NCBI GenBank assembly: GCA_016194745.1
Contig: JACQBA010000012.1
Span: 149,224 to 213,223, forward strand
Reading direction: 5' to 3'
DNA: 64,000 bases
DNA from: Elusimicrobiota bacterium
GTDB lineage: Bacteria > Elusimicrobiota > Elusimicrobia > UBA1565 > JACRDR01
Shown here one piece after another: positions 1-8,102 of this stretch (positions are counted from its first letter, which is position 1; each line of letters opens with the position of its first letter). A model generated the notes under the pieces. It saw only the letters and a program-made list of their open reading frames with translations. It did no database searches and was not told the origin of the DNA. Position numbers and translations under genes: made by a program.

Positions 1-932
1 TCGGCCGAGCAGGGGTCGCACCAGCCCATGTTCCAGAAATACTCCGTGAAGACCGCGCGCTTGCCTTCGCCCTCGACCGCCTTGGCGAACATGTCCTTGT
101 AGAACTTCGGGAACTCGTCCTTCACGAACTCCGGGAGGTCCATGTCGGAGGGGAGCTTCACCGTCCGGTAATTCGTCGTCTCGACGCGGCCCGTGCGCCC
201 GAGCGCGTAGATGACGAGGTCCTGCGGCCCGTCCGCGTTGATCATGCCGAGGCGGATCGGCAGCATGTAGCGCGGGCTCTCGAAGGCGAATTGGAGGGGA
301 CGCAACGTGCTCGTTCCCGTCTTCGCCTGCTCGCCCAGGTTCACCTTCGCGACGAAGAACTTGAGCTTCTGCTTGATGTAGGGCTGGAGGGCGCGGCTGG
401 CGCCTTTGGGCATCTTGTAGCCGTTCTCGCCGAGCCACGTCTCGAGCCCGTCCGACTGCTTGGCGCCGAGGATCACGATGTCGTACTCGCCGACCGTGTA
501 GGCCGCCTCGACCGTGACGCCGAGGGCCTTGTCCCGCGCGCCGCCGTCGGCGCTCATCTTCGCCATGGCGCTTCCGGCGGAGGCCGCCCTCATGGCGGCC
601 ACCCGCATGCACGGGTTCGGGTCGTGATACTCCACGAGCCGGGGCGCCGAGTAGGCGTCGAGCCGCTCGAACACCTCGCGCTTGCCGATGTGGACCTGCT
701 CCTTCTTCAAGACGACGGGGACCGGCACGACCAAGGCGAACTCCTTCAAGTCGCCGCGGTAATCGTTCGACATGCTGATCACCATGCGGTCGCCGTCGCG
801 CGCGAGGATGACCTGGGACGCCTTGTTGAAGAGCTTCGTGTCGGCCTTGCCGACGTAGAACCCGCAGAACGCCCGTGCCTCGCGCGGCGCCAGCGGCAGC
901 GCCAGCAGCGCCGCCAAGCAGAATGATCTCAT
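1..932 (-). CDS. DUF2330 domain protein, 3' end cut off by window edge
   Basis: About 310 codons are visible and the C-terminus lies outside the window. The protein opens with a signal peptide (MRSFCLAALLALPLAP) followed by FCGFYVGKADTKLFNKASQ, the typical opening of the DUF2330 family. Further family features are the stretch YMLPIRLGMINADGPQDLV and a late GWCDPCSA motif with two cysteines. DUF2330 proteins are secreted or periplasmic and of unknown function. The ATG overlaps the TGA of the upstream RnfD-like gene (ATGA) and follows a GGGAGGG ribosome-binding sequence, so translation is probably coupled. The pairing suggests a shared redox or envelope role, but that is inference. Confidence 0.85.
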   Translation of the reverse strand, partial: MRSFCLAALLALPLAPREARAFCGFYVGKADTKLFNKASQVILARDGDRMVISMSNDYRGDLKEFALVVPVPVVLKKEQVHIGKREVFERLDAYSAPRLVEYHDPNPCMRVAAMRAASAGSAMAKMSADGGARDKALGVTVEAAYTVGEYDIVILGAKQSDGLETWLGENGYKMPKGASRALQPYIKQKLKFFVAKVNLGEQAKTGTSTLRPLQFAFESPRYMLPIRLGMINADGPQDLVIYALGRTGRVETTNYRTVKLPSDMDLPEFVKDEFPKFYKDMFAKAVEGEGKRAVFTEYFWNMGWCDPCSA

Positions 933-1771
933 GATATCCCTCCCGATACGATAGCTTCGTGTTGGGCCCCGTCGGCTTTCGTCCAAAAGTGCTTTGCCCC
1001 AGCGAGCCAGCGGTCGACGAACGGGCTCGCGGGGGAGAGCGCGAACAGCGCGTAGAAGAGGCCGTTGGTGCGGAAGAACTCGTACTGCCGGGTGAAGACG
1101 AACAGCGCGACGGCCGCGGCGAGGAGGAAGCGCCCGAGGCGCGAATCGGGGATGGTCCGCGGGTCGGAGATCATGAAGAAGGTGAATAGAAGGAGCGAGC
1201 CGTTCTCGAACTGATGCCAGAAGACGGCCGTCCTCTGCCCGAGGTAGGTGACGCGCAGCAAGCACAGGCCGAGGTAGCACGCGAGGAAGGCCCAGCTCAC
1301 GTCCGAGCGCGCCGCGCGCCAGACGACCGTCGCGCCGAGGATGACGAACCAGGCCGCGAAGAGGAGGTCGTGCCCCCACTGCGCCGGCGAGACCCACGCG
1401 TGGCCGGTGAGTAGGAGCGAGACGACCACGCCGAAGTTCGCGGGGTTCCACAGGTGCTTGCCCCGCGCGCGCAGGACGAACTTGCTCGCCATCGCCAGCG
1501 CGGCCGCGAGCGGGTGCACCCACAGCGTGTCGGAGCGCAGGAGGAACGACAGGCCGAGGCAAGTGATGATCGCGCTCTTAAGTCCCACGCCCTCGAGCTT
1601 GTACGCCGAGAGGAAGACGAGCTGCGTGAGAAGCCCCGCCGCGAACACGCCTGCGATCTGCCACGGCGTGATCATAAATCCCATCCGCAAAAGGCCCACC
1701 GTGAGCAGCGTGCCCAGGAATACGATCTGGAACCACCTTGGGTCCTCCGGCAAGGACAGGCGATCGCTCAC
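929..1771 (-). CDS. Stand-alone RnfD/NqrB-like membrane protein
   Basis: The 280-residue protein has about seven or eight hydrophobic segments and matches the RnfD/NqrB family through GKHLWNPANFGVVVSLLL and NGSLLLFTFFMISDPRTIPD. Classical RnfD is the flavin-carrying membrane subunit of the Rnf ion-translocating complex, but no other Rnf subunit is nearby. I chose the GTG start because a TAGACT hexamer (1779-1784) lies 7 nt upstream, and because the frame further upstream, to an ATG at 1852, encodes an Arg/Ser-rich stretch unlike a membrane protein. The gene overlaps the downstream DUF2330 gene by ATGA. I do not see a clear flavinylation motif, so its cofactor is uncertain. Confidence 0.75.
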   Translation of the reverse strand: MSDRLSLPEDPRWFQIVFLGTLLTVGLLRMGFMITPWQIAGVFAAGLLTQLVFLSAYKLEGVGLKSAIITCLGLSFLLRSDTLWVHPLAAALAMASKFVLRARGKHLWNPANFGVVVSLLLTGHAWVSPAQWGHDLLFAAWFVILGATVVWRAARSDVSWAFLACYLGLCLLRVTYLGQRTAVFWHQFENGSLLLFTFFMISDPRTIPDSRLGRFLLAAAVALFVFTRQYEFFRTNGLFYALFALSPASPFVDRWLAGAKHFWTKADGAQHEAIVSGGIS

Positions 1772-1899
1772 GCGGGAGAGTCTAGCGCAAGTCGGCCCCT
1801 CGGCGCCAGAGCGCGTCCTGGCGGACCGGGTCGTCTCGATGCCCATGGGCATGAGACACCGGCCCCGGCGAAACGTTCACGCGGCGGGAGCGCTCGTCT

Positions 1900-2850
1900 T
1901 CATTCCTTAAGATGGGCCGCGAGGCGGTCGAAGGAGCCGCCCCAGCCGACTTTCATGCCGTCCATGCCCTTCGTGAACGTCTCGGTCTCGGCCGCGGACG
2001 GGTCGATGGGCGACCAGTACAGGCTGATCAAGGTCTTCGGCCCAAAGTCCTTTAAGTGGACCGTCGTCAGCATCCGCTTGGGCCATGTCGGCGCGAGCGG
2101 ATGGGCGCCCAAGCCCCGGTCCTTGTCGGAGAACTGCTGAACGTAGACGAGCTTCTCGGGCTTGACGATCTCTTTGTAGAGCGCAAGTCCCCACATCTCG
2201 ACGCCGCCGCTCGTCATCGCGTAGTGGTAGCTGCCGCCCACGCGGAAGTCCAACTCGGAGTGCGTGGTCTCAGATCCCTTGGGCCCAAACCAAGCCGCCA
2301 TCTCCTTCGGCTCGGTCCACGCGCGCCAGACGCGCTCGCGCGGAGCGTCCACGAGGCGGAAGATGACGAACTGTCCGGTGACGTGCGCGTTGAGCCGCGA
2401 GAGCGTCTGCTGTCCGCCCTCGACGGCGCGAAACTCCTCGACCACCCGCTTCTTCATGGCCGCCGTCATGAGCTCCATGCGCATCGTGAGTTCGGTCTTC
2501 TCGCCGACCGCCTTGAAGGTGATGGTCGAGACAAATCCCACGCCCTTCTCGTCGTCCTCCTTGCCGCCGCCGTTTTTCACGACGATCTTCTTCTCGGGCA
2601 CGATCTCGAGGTACTTCGCCGTGTTCAAATACCGGGCGCCGTCGGGGCCGATCATCACGTGCTTCCAGATGCCCCCGACCTTGAACTCGCGCGACGTCGT
2701 CTCGTCCGAAAATCCGTGCGGCCCCCACCACTTCACGATCTCCGCGTTGTCCGTCCAGGCCCGCCACACGCGCGCGACGGGCGCGTCGATGAGGCGGGTG
2801 ATCACGATGTCTCGGTCCGAGGCGGCTTCGGCGCTTTTCGTGGGGTTCAT
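1900..2850 (-). CDS. Tandem AHSA1/SRPBCC domain protein
   Basis: The 316-residue protein contains two copies of the AHSA1-type SRPBCC (START-like) fold, each about 150 residues. Copy one begins at VITRLIDAPVARVWRAWT and copy two at VIFRLVDAPRERVWRAWT; both continue to a WWGP/WFGP motif. Such proteins bind hydrophobic ligands in a helix-grip cavity and are often encoded beside an ArsR repressor. Here the start lies 1 bp after the stop of the ArsR gene, so the two form an operon. A fused double domain is less common than the single-domain form. The ligand cannot be read from the sequence. Confidence 0.85.
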   Translation of the reverse strand: MNPTKSAEAASDRDIVITRLIDAPVARVWRAWTDNAEIVKWWGPHGFSDETTSREFKVGGIWKHVMIGPDGARYLNTAKYLEIVPEKKIVVKNGGGKEDDEKGVGFVSTITFKAVGEKTELTMRMELMTAAMKKRVVEEFRAVEGGQQTLSRLNAHVTGQFVIFRLVDAPRERVWRAWTEPKEMAAWFGPKGSETTHSELDFRVGGSYHYAMTSGGVEMWGLALYKEIVKPEKLVYVQQFSDKDRGLGAHPLAPTWPKRMLTTVHLKDFGPKTLISLYWSPIDPSAAETETFTKGMDGMKVGWGGSFDRLAAHLKE

Positions 2851-2851
2851 G

Positions 2852-3181
2852 TTAGGGGGTCTCCTTTAGATAGAGCTCGAGGGCGTCGAGCTTGGCGTTC
2901 CAGAACGCGCGGTGCTTCTCGATCCAGGCTTGGGCTTGCCGCATCCGCCGCTGCTCTAAGCGGCAGCGATGGACGCGGCCCTGCTTGGTGCGCGAGAGCA
3001 GGCCCGCCGCCTCCAGAATCTTCATGTGCTTGGTGATGGCGGGCGCCGACACCTTGAAGGGCTTGGCCAGCTCGGCGACGCTCGCTTCGCCCATCGAGAG
3101 GCGCGCGAGGATGCCGCGGCGGATGGGATGGGCCAGCGCGCCGAAAGCGAGGTCGAGCTGGCGCCCGCTATTGTTAACCAT
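2852..3181 (-). CDS. ArsR-family transcriptional regulator
   Basis: A 109-residue winged-helix repressor. FGALAHPIRRGILARLSMGEASVAELAKPFKVSAPAITKHMKILEAAGLL is the ArsR DNA-binding domain, followed by a wing (SRTKQGRVHRCRLE). No metal-binding CxC pair is present, so this is the non-metal type that accompanies AHSA1-domain proteins. The start MVNNSG is chosen because a consensus promoter and an inverted repeat sit directly on it; an upstream in-frame start would overlap that promoter. It is co-transcribed with the downstream tandem AHSA1 gene and is probably autoregulated. Confidence 0.88.
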   Translation of the reverse strand: MVNNSGRQLDLAFGALAHPIRRGILARLSMGEASVAELAKPFKVSAPAITKHMKILEAAGLLSRTKQGRVHRCRLEQRRMRQAQAWIEKHRAFWNAKLDALELYLKETP

Positions 3182-3217
3182 ATAGTTAAGTATACCGCGC
3201 GCCCCGCGTCCTGTCAA
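3174..3217 (-). promoter_or_regulatory. ArsR promoter with overlapping operator
   Basis: On the minus strand TTGACA (3212-3217), a 17-bp spacer and TATACT (3189-3194) precede the ATG at 3181 by 7 nt, so the transcript should be leaderless. The inverted repeat TTAAC-N6-GTTAA (3174-3189) covers the start codon and touches the -10 element, the place expected for an autoregulatory ArsR operator. Confidence 0.75.
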
Positions 3218-3239
3218 GTCCGGGGCCAGGCCCCGCCCG

Positions 3240-4484
3240 CTACTCGTAGAGGAGGTAGGGGGCGCGGGCTTTCTTGAAGCGGGCGAGGTCCGGCTCCCAG
3301 TCGGCGAGGATGGCGGCGGTCGCCTCGCCCTTCTCGAGGCGCTCGCGCAGGGACGGGCCGCCGGCGACGACGTCGAAGGTGCGCTTGGCGGCCGGGCTCG
3401 CCAGGGCGAAGACGGCCTTGTCCGGATGGAGGGCGCGCAGGACCTCGAGCGCGTGGAATTGCAGCGCCGTCCAGGGCGCGGCGTCCGGGTCGAGCAGGTG
3501 GATCTGCACGCCGTGGTTCAGCGCCCCCTTGTTCGTGCCGTAGTACGGCTTGTAGGTCAGCTCCCGGAAGAGGACGCCGGGGAGACGCAGAGCGTTCAGC
3601 CGCTGCGCGAAGCGGCGGCCGTCGATCCACGGCGCGCCCAAGAGTTCGAAGGGATTGGGCACGCCGACGCCCTCGTTGATCACCCCGAGCTCGCCCAAGA
3701 CCCCCGTCGCGGCGTAGAAGTACGCGCTCTCGGCGCGCGGGATGTGGGGCGAGGTGGGCACCCAGGGGAGCCCCGTCGCGGACCAGCGCATGCCGCGCTT
3801 CCAGCCTGTCAAGGGGATGACGCGCAGGTCGCACTTCTTGCCGCCCGCGAGCCAGCCTTCTCCGTTGGCCATCCGCGCGACCTCGCCCGGCGTCATCCCG
3901 TAGACGTAGGGGACGGGCAGCCAGGCGACCAAGGATTTGACGAAGCCGGGGGGCGGCACGTTGCCTTCGAGGCGCGCGCCGCCCGTCGGATCGGGGCGGT
4001 CGAGCACCACGAAAGGGATGCCCTTCTCCGCCGCCGCCTCCATCGCGAGGGCCATCGTGGCGATATAGGTATAGGACCGGCTGCCGATGTCCTGCACGTC
4101 GTAGACGAGGACGTCCACGTCGCGGAGCATGGCGGGCGTGGGCTTGGAGTTCTTGCCGTAGAGCGAGTAGACGGGCAGGCCTGTCACGGGGTCGGTCTGA
4201 TCGGCCACCGTCTCGCCCGCCCACTCGGCGCCGCGGATGCCGTGCTCGGGGCCCATCAGCACGGCGAGGCGGAAGTCTTTGCTGCCGAAGAGGGCGTCGA
4301 CCGAATGCTCGAGCGAGGGGGTCACCGCGGCCGGATGGGTGATGAGCCCGAGGCGCTTGCCTTTGATCCAGTCGGGCGGCGCCGCCACGAGCGAGACGAG
4401 GCCGGGCGCTACTTGTACCGGCGCGGGCGGCGCGGCGGCGGCGGGCGCGGCCAAGGCGAGGAAGGCGGCGAGGAGCGCGTTCAT
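3240..4484 (-). CDS. NamZ-type (DUF1343) exo-beta-N-acetylmuramidase
   Basis: The 414-residue protein has a signal peptide (MNALLAAFLALAAPAAAAPP) followed by a full-length DUF1343 domain. Recognisable family blocks are KGKRLGLITHPAAV, LMGPEHGIRGAEWAGE, VYDVQDIGSRSYTYIATM and VVLDRPDPTGG. NamZ (DUF1343) proteins release terminal N-acetylmuramic acid from peptidoglycan fragments, so a role in envelope turnover or muropeptide recycling is likely. The start is placed at the ATG preceding the signal peptide, 7 nt after a TAGGCT hexamer (4492-4497). An in-frame upstream extension is Arg-rich and not secretory. No linked sugar-recycling genes are visible. Confidence 0.85.
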   Translation of the reverse strand: MNALLAAFLALAAPAAAAPPAPVQVAPGLVSLVAAPPDWIKGKRLGLITHPAAVTPSLEHSVDALFGSKDFRLAVLMGPEHGIRGAEWAGETVADQTDPVTGLPVYSLYGKNSKPTPAMLRDVDVLVYDVQDIGSRSYTYIATMALAMEAAAEKGIPFVVLDRPDPTGGARLEGNVPPPGFVKSLVAWLPVPYVYGMTPGEVARMANGEGWLAGGKKCDLRVIPLTGWKRGMRWSATGLPWVPTSPHIPRAESAYFYAATGVLGELGVINEGVGVPNPFELLGAPWIDGRRFAQRLNALRLPGVLFRELTYKPYYGTNKGALNHGVQIHLLDPDAAPWTALQFHALEVLRALHPDKAVFALASPAAKRTFDVVAGGPSLRERLEKGEATAAILADWEPDLARFKKARAPYLLYE

Positions 4485-4560
4485 AGGGCGGAGCCTACCA
4501 CATCGGCGGGCGCGGCGCGAGGGTTCGGGCGCGCGGTCGGCTATTTCGCCCGGTCCCGGA

Positions 4561-4626
4561 GGTGTCCTCATCAACGGACCGGTTCGATTGCCGGCGGGAA
4601 CTTACAGAACTTAATGTCTGACACCG
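4561..4626. repeat. Degenerate REP-like palindrome half
   Basis: The right part (4597-4626, containing AACTTAATGTCTGACACC) matches the right arm of the complete REP-like palindrome at 40921-40984. GGTGTC at 4561-4566 could be the remains of the left arm. The rest of 4485-4725 shows nothing else recognisable apart from the start signals of the flanking genes. Confidence 0.45.
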
Positions 4627-4725
4627 AGCTACCTCAAGGTCCCAAACGGGGGAGGGCCCATTGCGGCGGGCGGCGAAGGGCGAAGGGCTCAGTCCCGTCG
4701 GGCGCGGGGCTGATATCATGGCCTC

Positions 4726-5229
4726 ATGAAAAAATTACTCCTGATTTCGTTCTTGACGCTCGCCGTCGGCGGCTCTGCCTTCGCCGACGAGCACCAGGAG
4801 TGGGCGCACGCGCTCGGCTCCGCGCTCGGCCGCCTTCCGTCGGAAGCCGAGTCCCGGGCCTATCCGCAGCAGTTCGCGGTCATCGCGATCCTGACCGTGC
4901 CGAACGTTCCTGCGCCCGCGCCGATCACCAATCCCAGGCTGGCGGATGTGCTGTCCCTCGTGCGCGCGCGCCGGGCCCATTGGCAGGCGGTCCTCGACGG
5001 CGTGCCCGCGGAGCGGGCGCGCGGGGAAGACCCGATGCGCCGGCTCGACCTGAAGGCGGAGATCGCGGACGCCGTCGTCAAGGACGCCGACGCCGATCTC
5101 GCGTACCTCGCCGATCTTCCGAAGATGGCGTACGACTCGCGCGTGCAGAAGCGCTTGGACGACAAGAGCGCGCTGCTCGCGTTCCTGCGGGCGAAGACGG
5201 CGTTGATGGCCTTCGAGTGGAACCGCTGA
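4726..5229 (+). CDS. Small secreted protein of unknown function
   Basis: The 167-residue protein has a clear signal peptide (MKKLLLISFLTLAVGGSAFADE). The mature part is helical and charged, with the segments FAVIAILTVPNVPAPAPITN and DADLAYLADLPKMAYDSR, and has no cysteines. I do not recognise the family. TATCAT (4714-4719) lies exactly 6 nt before the ATG and no Shine-Dalgarno is seen, so a leaderless message is likely. The next gene converges on it with a 9-bp gap. Confidence 0.7.
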   Translation: MKKLLLISFLTLAVGGSAFADEHQEWAHALGSALGRLPSEAESRAYPQQFAVIAILTVPNVPAPAPITNPRLADVLSLVRARRAHWQAVLDGVPAERARGEDPMRRLDLKAEIADAVVKDADADLAYLADLPKMAYDSRVQKRLDDKSALLAFLRAKTALMAFEWNR

Positions 5230-5238
5230 GGCGCCGGC

Positions 5239-5796
5239 CTAATCCTTAGGTCGACAACGGGCGTCGGAGGCGTGGGCCGCGAAGGCGCGCTCTCTCGCCT
5301 TGATGGCGGTGTTGAAGCGGATCTCCTGCCGCGCCTCGTACTGCAACTCGGGATCGTCGGCGCCGTCGAGATAGACGTCCCGGACGTGCGCGCTCGCCTT
5401 GAAGCGGGAAAATAGCCGCTCGAGGTCCTCGAAAGTGCCGACGAAGATCTCGGGCACCTCCGGCGGGGCCTGGGCGCCCCCGAAGAACTGCCGGATGGTC
5501 GGGTCGATGTAGACCGGATGCCCTTCATCCAGCGTGCGCAGGAAGTAGTGTCCCGTGTTCGTCAGGATGGGGAGGAGGCCTCGCAATCCGGCGCGGCCGA
5601 GCATGCTCAGGAGCACCGGCGCGGCGTTGATGCACGTCGAGTCGGAAAGCGTCTTTCCGGTCTCCTCGAGCACGCTCGCGGCCACGTACGGCCGGGCGCA
5701 TTCGACGGCGTCGCCGTAGCGCGACAGGCGGGCGAAGAAATCCTCCGCGCTCGCTTGGGACAATAGCGCCGCGAGCAGGCCCGCCGCTAGGGTCAT
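5239..5796 (-). CDS. Secreted protein, possible papain-fold cysteine enzyme
   Basis: A 185-residue protein with an N-terminal secretion signal (MTLAAGLLAALLSQASA). The order STCINAAPVL, then GHYFLRTLDEG, then VYIDPTIRQFFG resembles the Cys-His-Asp layout of small papain-like or transglutaminase-like domains, in which a DPT-x-x-QF strand follows the histidine. This is a motif-level guess and no family was recognised. TATCCT (5803-5808) is 6 nt before the ATG, again suggesting leaderless expression. Confidence 0.6.
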   Translation of the reverse strand: MTLAAGLLAALLSQASAEDFFARLSRYGDAVECARPYVAASVLEETGKTLSDSTCINAAPVLLSMLGRAGLRGLLPILTNTGHYFLRTLDEGHPVYIDPTIRQFFGGAQAPPEVPEIFVGTFEDLERLFSRFKASAHVRDVYLDGADDPELQYEARQEIRFNTAIKARERAFAAHASDARCRPKD

Positions 5797-5929
5797 GCCG
5801 GTAGGATAGCCGCGCCCGCCGGCGGAGGCAGGGGCCCGGGGTCCTAGGCCGAGTCCGCCGAAAGGCCGGGGCGGTGTTGGACCCGAATTTCGTCGTCGAG
5901 CGTCGTGGTGCGCGGCACCAAGCGCTGGA

Positions 5930-6970
5930 TCAGGGCGCCAGGGCGGGAGCCGTCATCGCGCAGTTGGTGATATAGTGGACGGCGATGGCGTTGGCGATGG
6001 ACGGGGGCAGCGCCCGCGACACCTCTTTGACGAGATTGGCGGCGTTGTCGACGGCCGCTTGAGTCGCCTCGTTCGGCGTCAATTTGTATTTCCCGCAGAC
6101 GGCGGCGGCCCTGGAGACGAACTTCGCGGCGATATCCTCGGGCGACAAGGTCGGGAGATTTTCCTTCGGGATCGCCTTCAACGCCTCGCCCTTGATCCCG
6201 AGTCCCTCCTCGAGATCGACGAGGTACCGGACCAAATGCGGGGACGCTTGATTGATCTCCTCGCTGACGACGACGGAACCGGGAGCGAGCGTCCGAACCT
6301 CCTCTCCGTGGAGCTCGAGGAGGAGGAACGCTCCCGCGAGCCCGGCTGCCAGGCCGATGGCTGTCTCGGCGTGCAGCTGTCCGTTCGGGGCCTGCAGCGC
6401 GTCGAGGACCATGTTGTGGAGATCGACCGAGGCTCGGCCGATCCCCTCGGCGTTCGCGGGGCGGGCCTCGGCGCCGCCGGCCCCGTCCTGGGCTTGGGAG
6501 ATCTCCCGCAGGCCGGTGATCACGTCGTGCGCCGCCAGAAACAGATCGCTCAGCGGATGGCCCGCTTTCAGTTCGGCTTCCGAGGCGGCGGCGCGCAGAA
6601 GGGCGTCGTTCGTCCGCAGATAGAAGTTGATCCAGCCGGGTTTGGCGGGCAGCGGCGCGTCGTCCGTCGCCGAGAAGGCGGCGAGCGATCTTCCCGCGAC
6701 TTCGCACAGGCGCCGGGCGGCCGAATTGGTCTTCTCGTGGGCGAAGCCCCCGATGACGCCGCCGCCCCCGCCGAAATACATGCTGGCGTTGCCGTCGGCC
6801 AGGCCCACGACCGTCGCCACGCCGTCCGGAAACGACAGGTCCACGCCGGCGGCGCAGACGGGCTGCGACGCCGCGAGAGCCGCCAGGCCCATTTCCTCCG
6901 GAGTCTTGCGCAGGAATTGACCCCGGAGATCGAGATACGCCGGCGCCGCGTTCGGCCAGGAGTCGCTCAT
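5930..6970 (-). CDS. Hypothetical protein, 346 aa
   Basis: Unrecognised, predicted soluble and largely helical. There is no signal peptide at the chosen start MSDSWPNAAPAYLDLRG. It contains a glycine-rich run (YFGGGGGVIGGFAHEK), a hydrophobic segment (GLAAGLAGAFLLLELHG) and a C-terminal SIANAIAVHYITNCAM. The start is selected because TATACT (6978-6983) lies 7 nt upstream; the alternative upstream ATG at 7018 would put the promoter inside the gene. The function cannot be inferred from the neighbours. Confidence 0.6.
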   Translation of the reverse strand: MSDSWPNAAPAYLDLRGQFLRKTPEEMGLAALAASQPVCAAGVDLSFPDGVATVVGLADGNASMYFGGGGGVIGGFAHEKTNSAARRLCEVAGRSLAAFSATDDAPLPAKPGWINFYLRTNDALLRAAASEAELKAGHPLSDLFLAAHDVITGLREISQAQDGAGGAEARPANAEGIGRASVDLHNMVLDALQAPNGQLHAETAIGLAAGLAGAFLLLELHGEEVRTLAPGSVVVSEEINQASPHLVRYLVDLEEGLGIKGEALKAIPKENLPTLSPEDIAAKFVSRAAAVCGKYKLTPNEATQAAVDNAANLVKEVSRALPPSIANAIAVHYITNCAMTAPALAP

Positions 6971-7033
6971 CGCCGGAAGTATAGACCGCGCGCGTGAAAA
7001 AGAAAAGCCCTCCGCCATCCCGGCGCCGAGCGC

Positions 7034-7062
7034 TTGACAATTTTGGGCTTGGAGCCTAGGCT
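7034..7062 (+). promoter_or_regulatory. Sigma-70-type promoter, leaderless start
   Basis: TTGACA (7034-7039), a 17-bp spacer and TAGGCT (7057-7062) are followed after 6 nt by the ATG at 7069. The transcription start should fall on or next to the A of the ATG. Confidence 0.75.
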
Positions 7063-7068
7063 ATCTTC

Positions 7069-7494
7069 ATGGCGGTCAAATGCGGCAAGTGCGGCTACGA
7101 CAACGAGGAGGGGGCGCTAGCGTGCAATCTCTGCGCGGAGGTCCTGCGCAAGGAGCCGCCGCGGCTCGTCCTCGAGCGCGGCACGGCGCGCTTCGGGCAG
7201 CACCGAGCTCTTCCACCGGAGCTCCTCGGCCGCCTCTCGTCGCTGGCGGCGGCGAGGCCGGGGCTCAGGGCGGTCTATCTCTTCACCATGTCCGTGAGCG
7301 GAGGCCCGGCGAACAGCGCCTTCGGATTTTCGGCCGCGGGGCCCGAAGGCATGCGCGACGCCCAGGTGTTTCTGCGCGAGGCGGACCCGCACATGCCCGC
7401 CGATCTCATCAGCAGCGACCTGCAGTGCCTCCCCATGGACGAGGCTACTCGCGCGGATCTGCGGCGCCTGGCGACGCTGCTGTTGGATCGCTGA
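7069..7494 (+). CDS. Zinc-ribbon protein with unknown C-terminal domain
   Basis: The 141-residue protein starts with a zinc ribbon: CGKCG at residues 5-9 and CNLC around residue 20, four cysteines in two CxxC pairs. After a linker the C-terminal 90 residues (AVYLFTMSVSGGPANSAFGF through DLISSDLQCLP) look like a compact alpha/beta domain loosely reminiscent of SseB-like domains, which I cannot confirm. The protein is probably cytoplasmic. It is expressed from the consensus leaderless promoter just upstream. Confidence 0.65.
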   Translation: MAVKCGKCGYDNEEGALACNLCAEVLRKEPPRLVLERGTARFGQHRALPPELLGRLSSLAAARPGLRAVYLFTMSVSGGPANSAFGFSAAGPEGMRDAQVFLREADPHMPADLISSDLQCLPMDEATRADLRRLATLLLDR

Positions 7495-7591
7495 CGTCCC
7501 GTCGCCAAATCTCCTCCGTGGCCGGGGAAAACGATTTCTGCTATCCTGCGCCGGAGCCCCAGCAGGCGGGGCGACGCGTACGGGGGAAAGA

Positions 7592-8065
7592 ATGCGGATG
7601 AACGGGCGGTGGGCGGTGGTCCTGGCGGCGGCGCTGTCCTGCGCGCCGAGCCGGGCGTGCTTCGGCGCGGGGATGGAGATCCTCGCCTCCTTTGCCGGAG
7701 GCGACGCGAAGCTGGAAATGGTGACGTTCACGAAAGCCACCGAGACGATCGGCATGCTGGGCATCAAGGCCGCGAAAAAAATATCTTTCGGCGTGCGCAA
7801 GCCGCTGTGGCTCAAGGTACTGGCGCTGGCGGAGGAGGCAGGGAAGGTGGAGTCGAAGAAATGGACGTTCGTGGGCTCACTCACGGAGTCCGACACGACC
7901 AATCCCAGTCACCTCGTGGTATACGCCGGGCCGGCGGTCCAATTCGTCATCACCGATCCGTCCATCGGGACCTTCGCCGTCACCCTCCGCAACGACGAGC
8001 GCGCCGCCGTGGCGGCGGCGATCAAGCAGGTGGCCGACAAGCTGACCGAAGTCCCGCCGAAATAG
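7592..8065 (+). CDS. Small secreted hypothetical protein
   Basis: The 157-residue protein carries a signal peptide (MRMNGRWAVVLAAALSCAPSRACFG). The mature part contains KISFGVRKPLWLKVLALAEEAGKVE and ends in a helical segment. I do not recognise a family. A GGGGGAAAG ribosome-binding sequence lies immediately upstream of the ATG, and a TATCCT-type -10 lies near 7541, so this gene has a leader. It is followed 37 bp later by the phosphatase gene on the same strand, so the two may be co-transcribed. Confidence 0.6.
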   Translation: MRMNGRWAVVLAAALSCAPSRACFGAGMEILASFAGGDAKLEMVTFTKATETIGMLGIKAAKKISFGVRKPLWLKVLALAEEAGKVESKKWTFVGSLTESDTTNPSHLVVYAGPAVQFVITDPSIGTFAVTLRNDERAAVAAAIKQVADKLTEVPPK

Positions 8066-8102
8066 ACCGCCGCGGCGGGATTGCCGCGCGTCTTACGACA
8101 AC

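Noticed and set aside
3426..5249. A 607-codon plus-strand frame spanning the NamZ-type muramidase region
   Set aside because: It is antisense to the muramidase and out of frame over the small secreted protein; low-complexity Arg-rich product.
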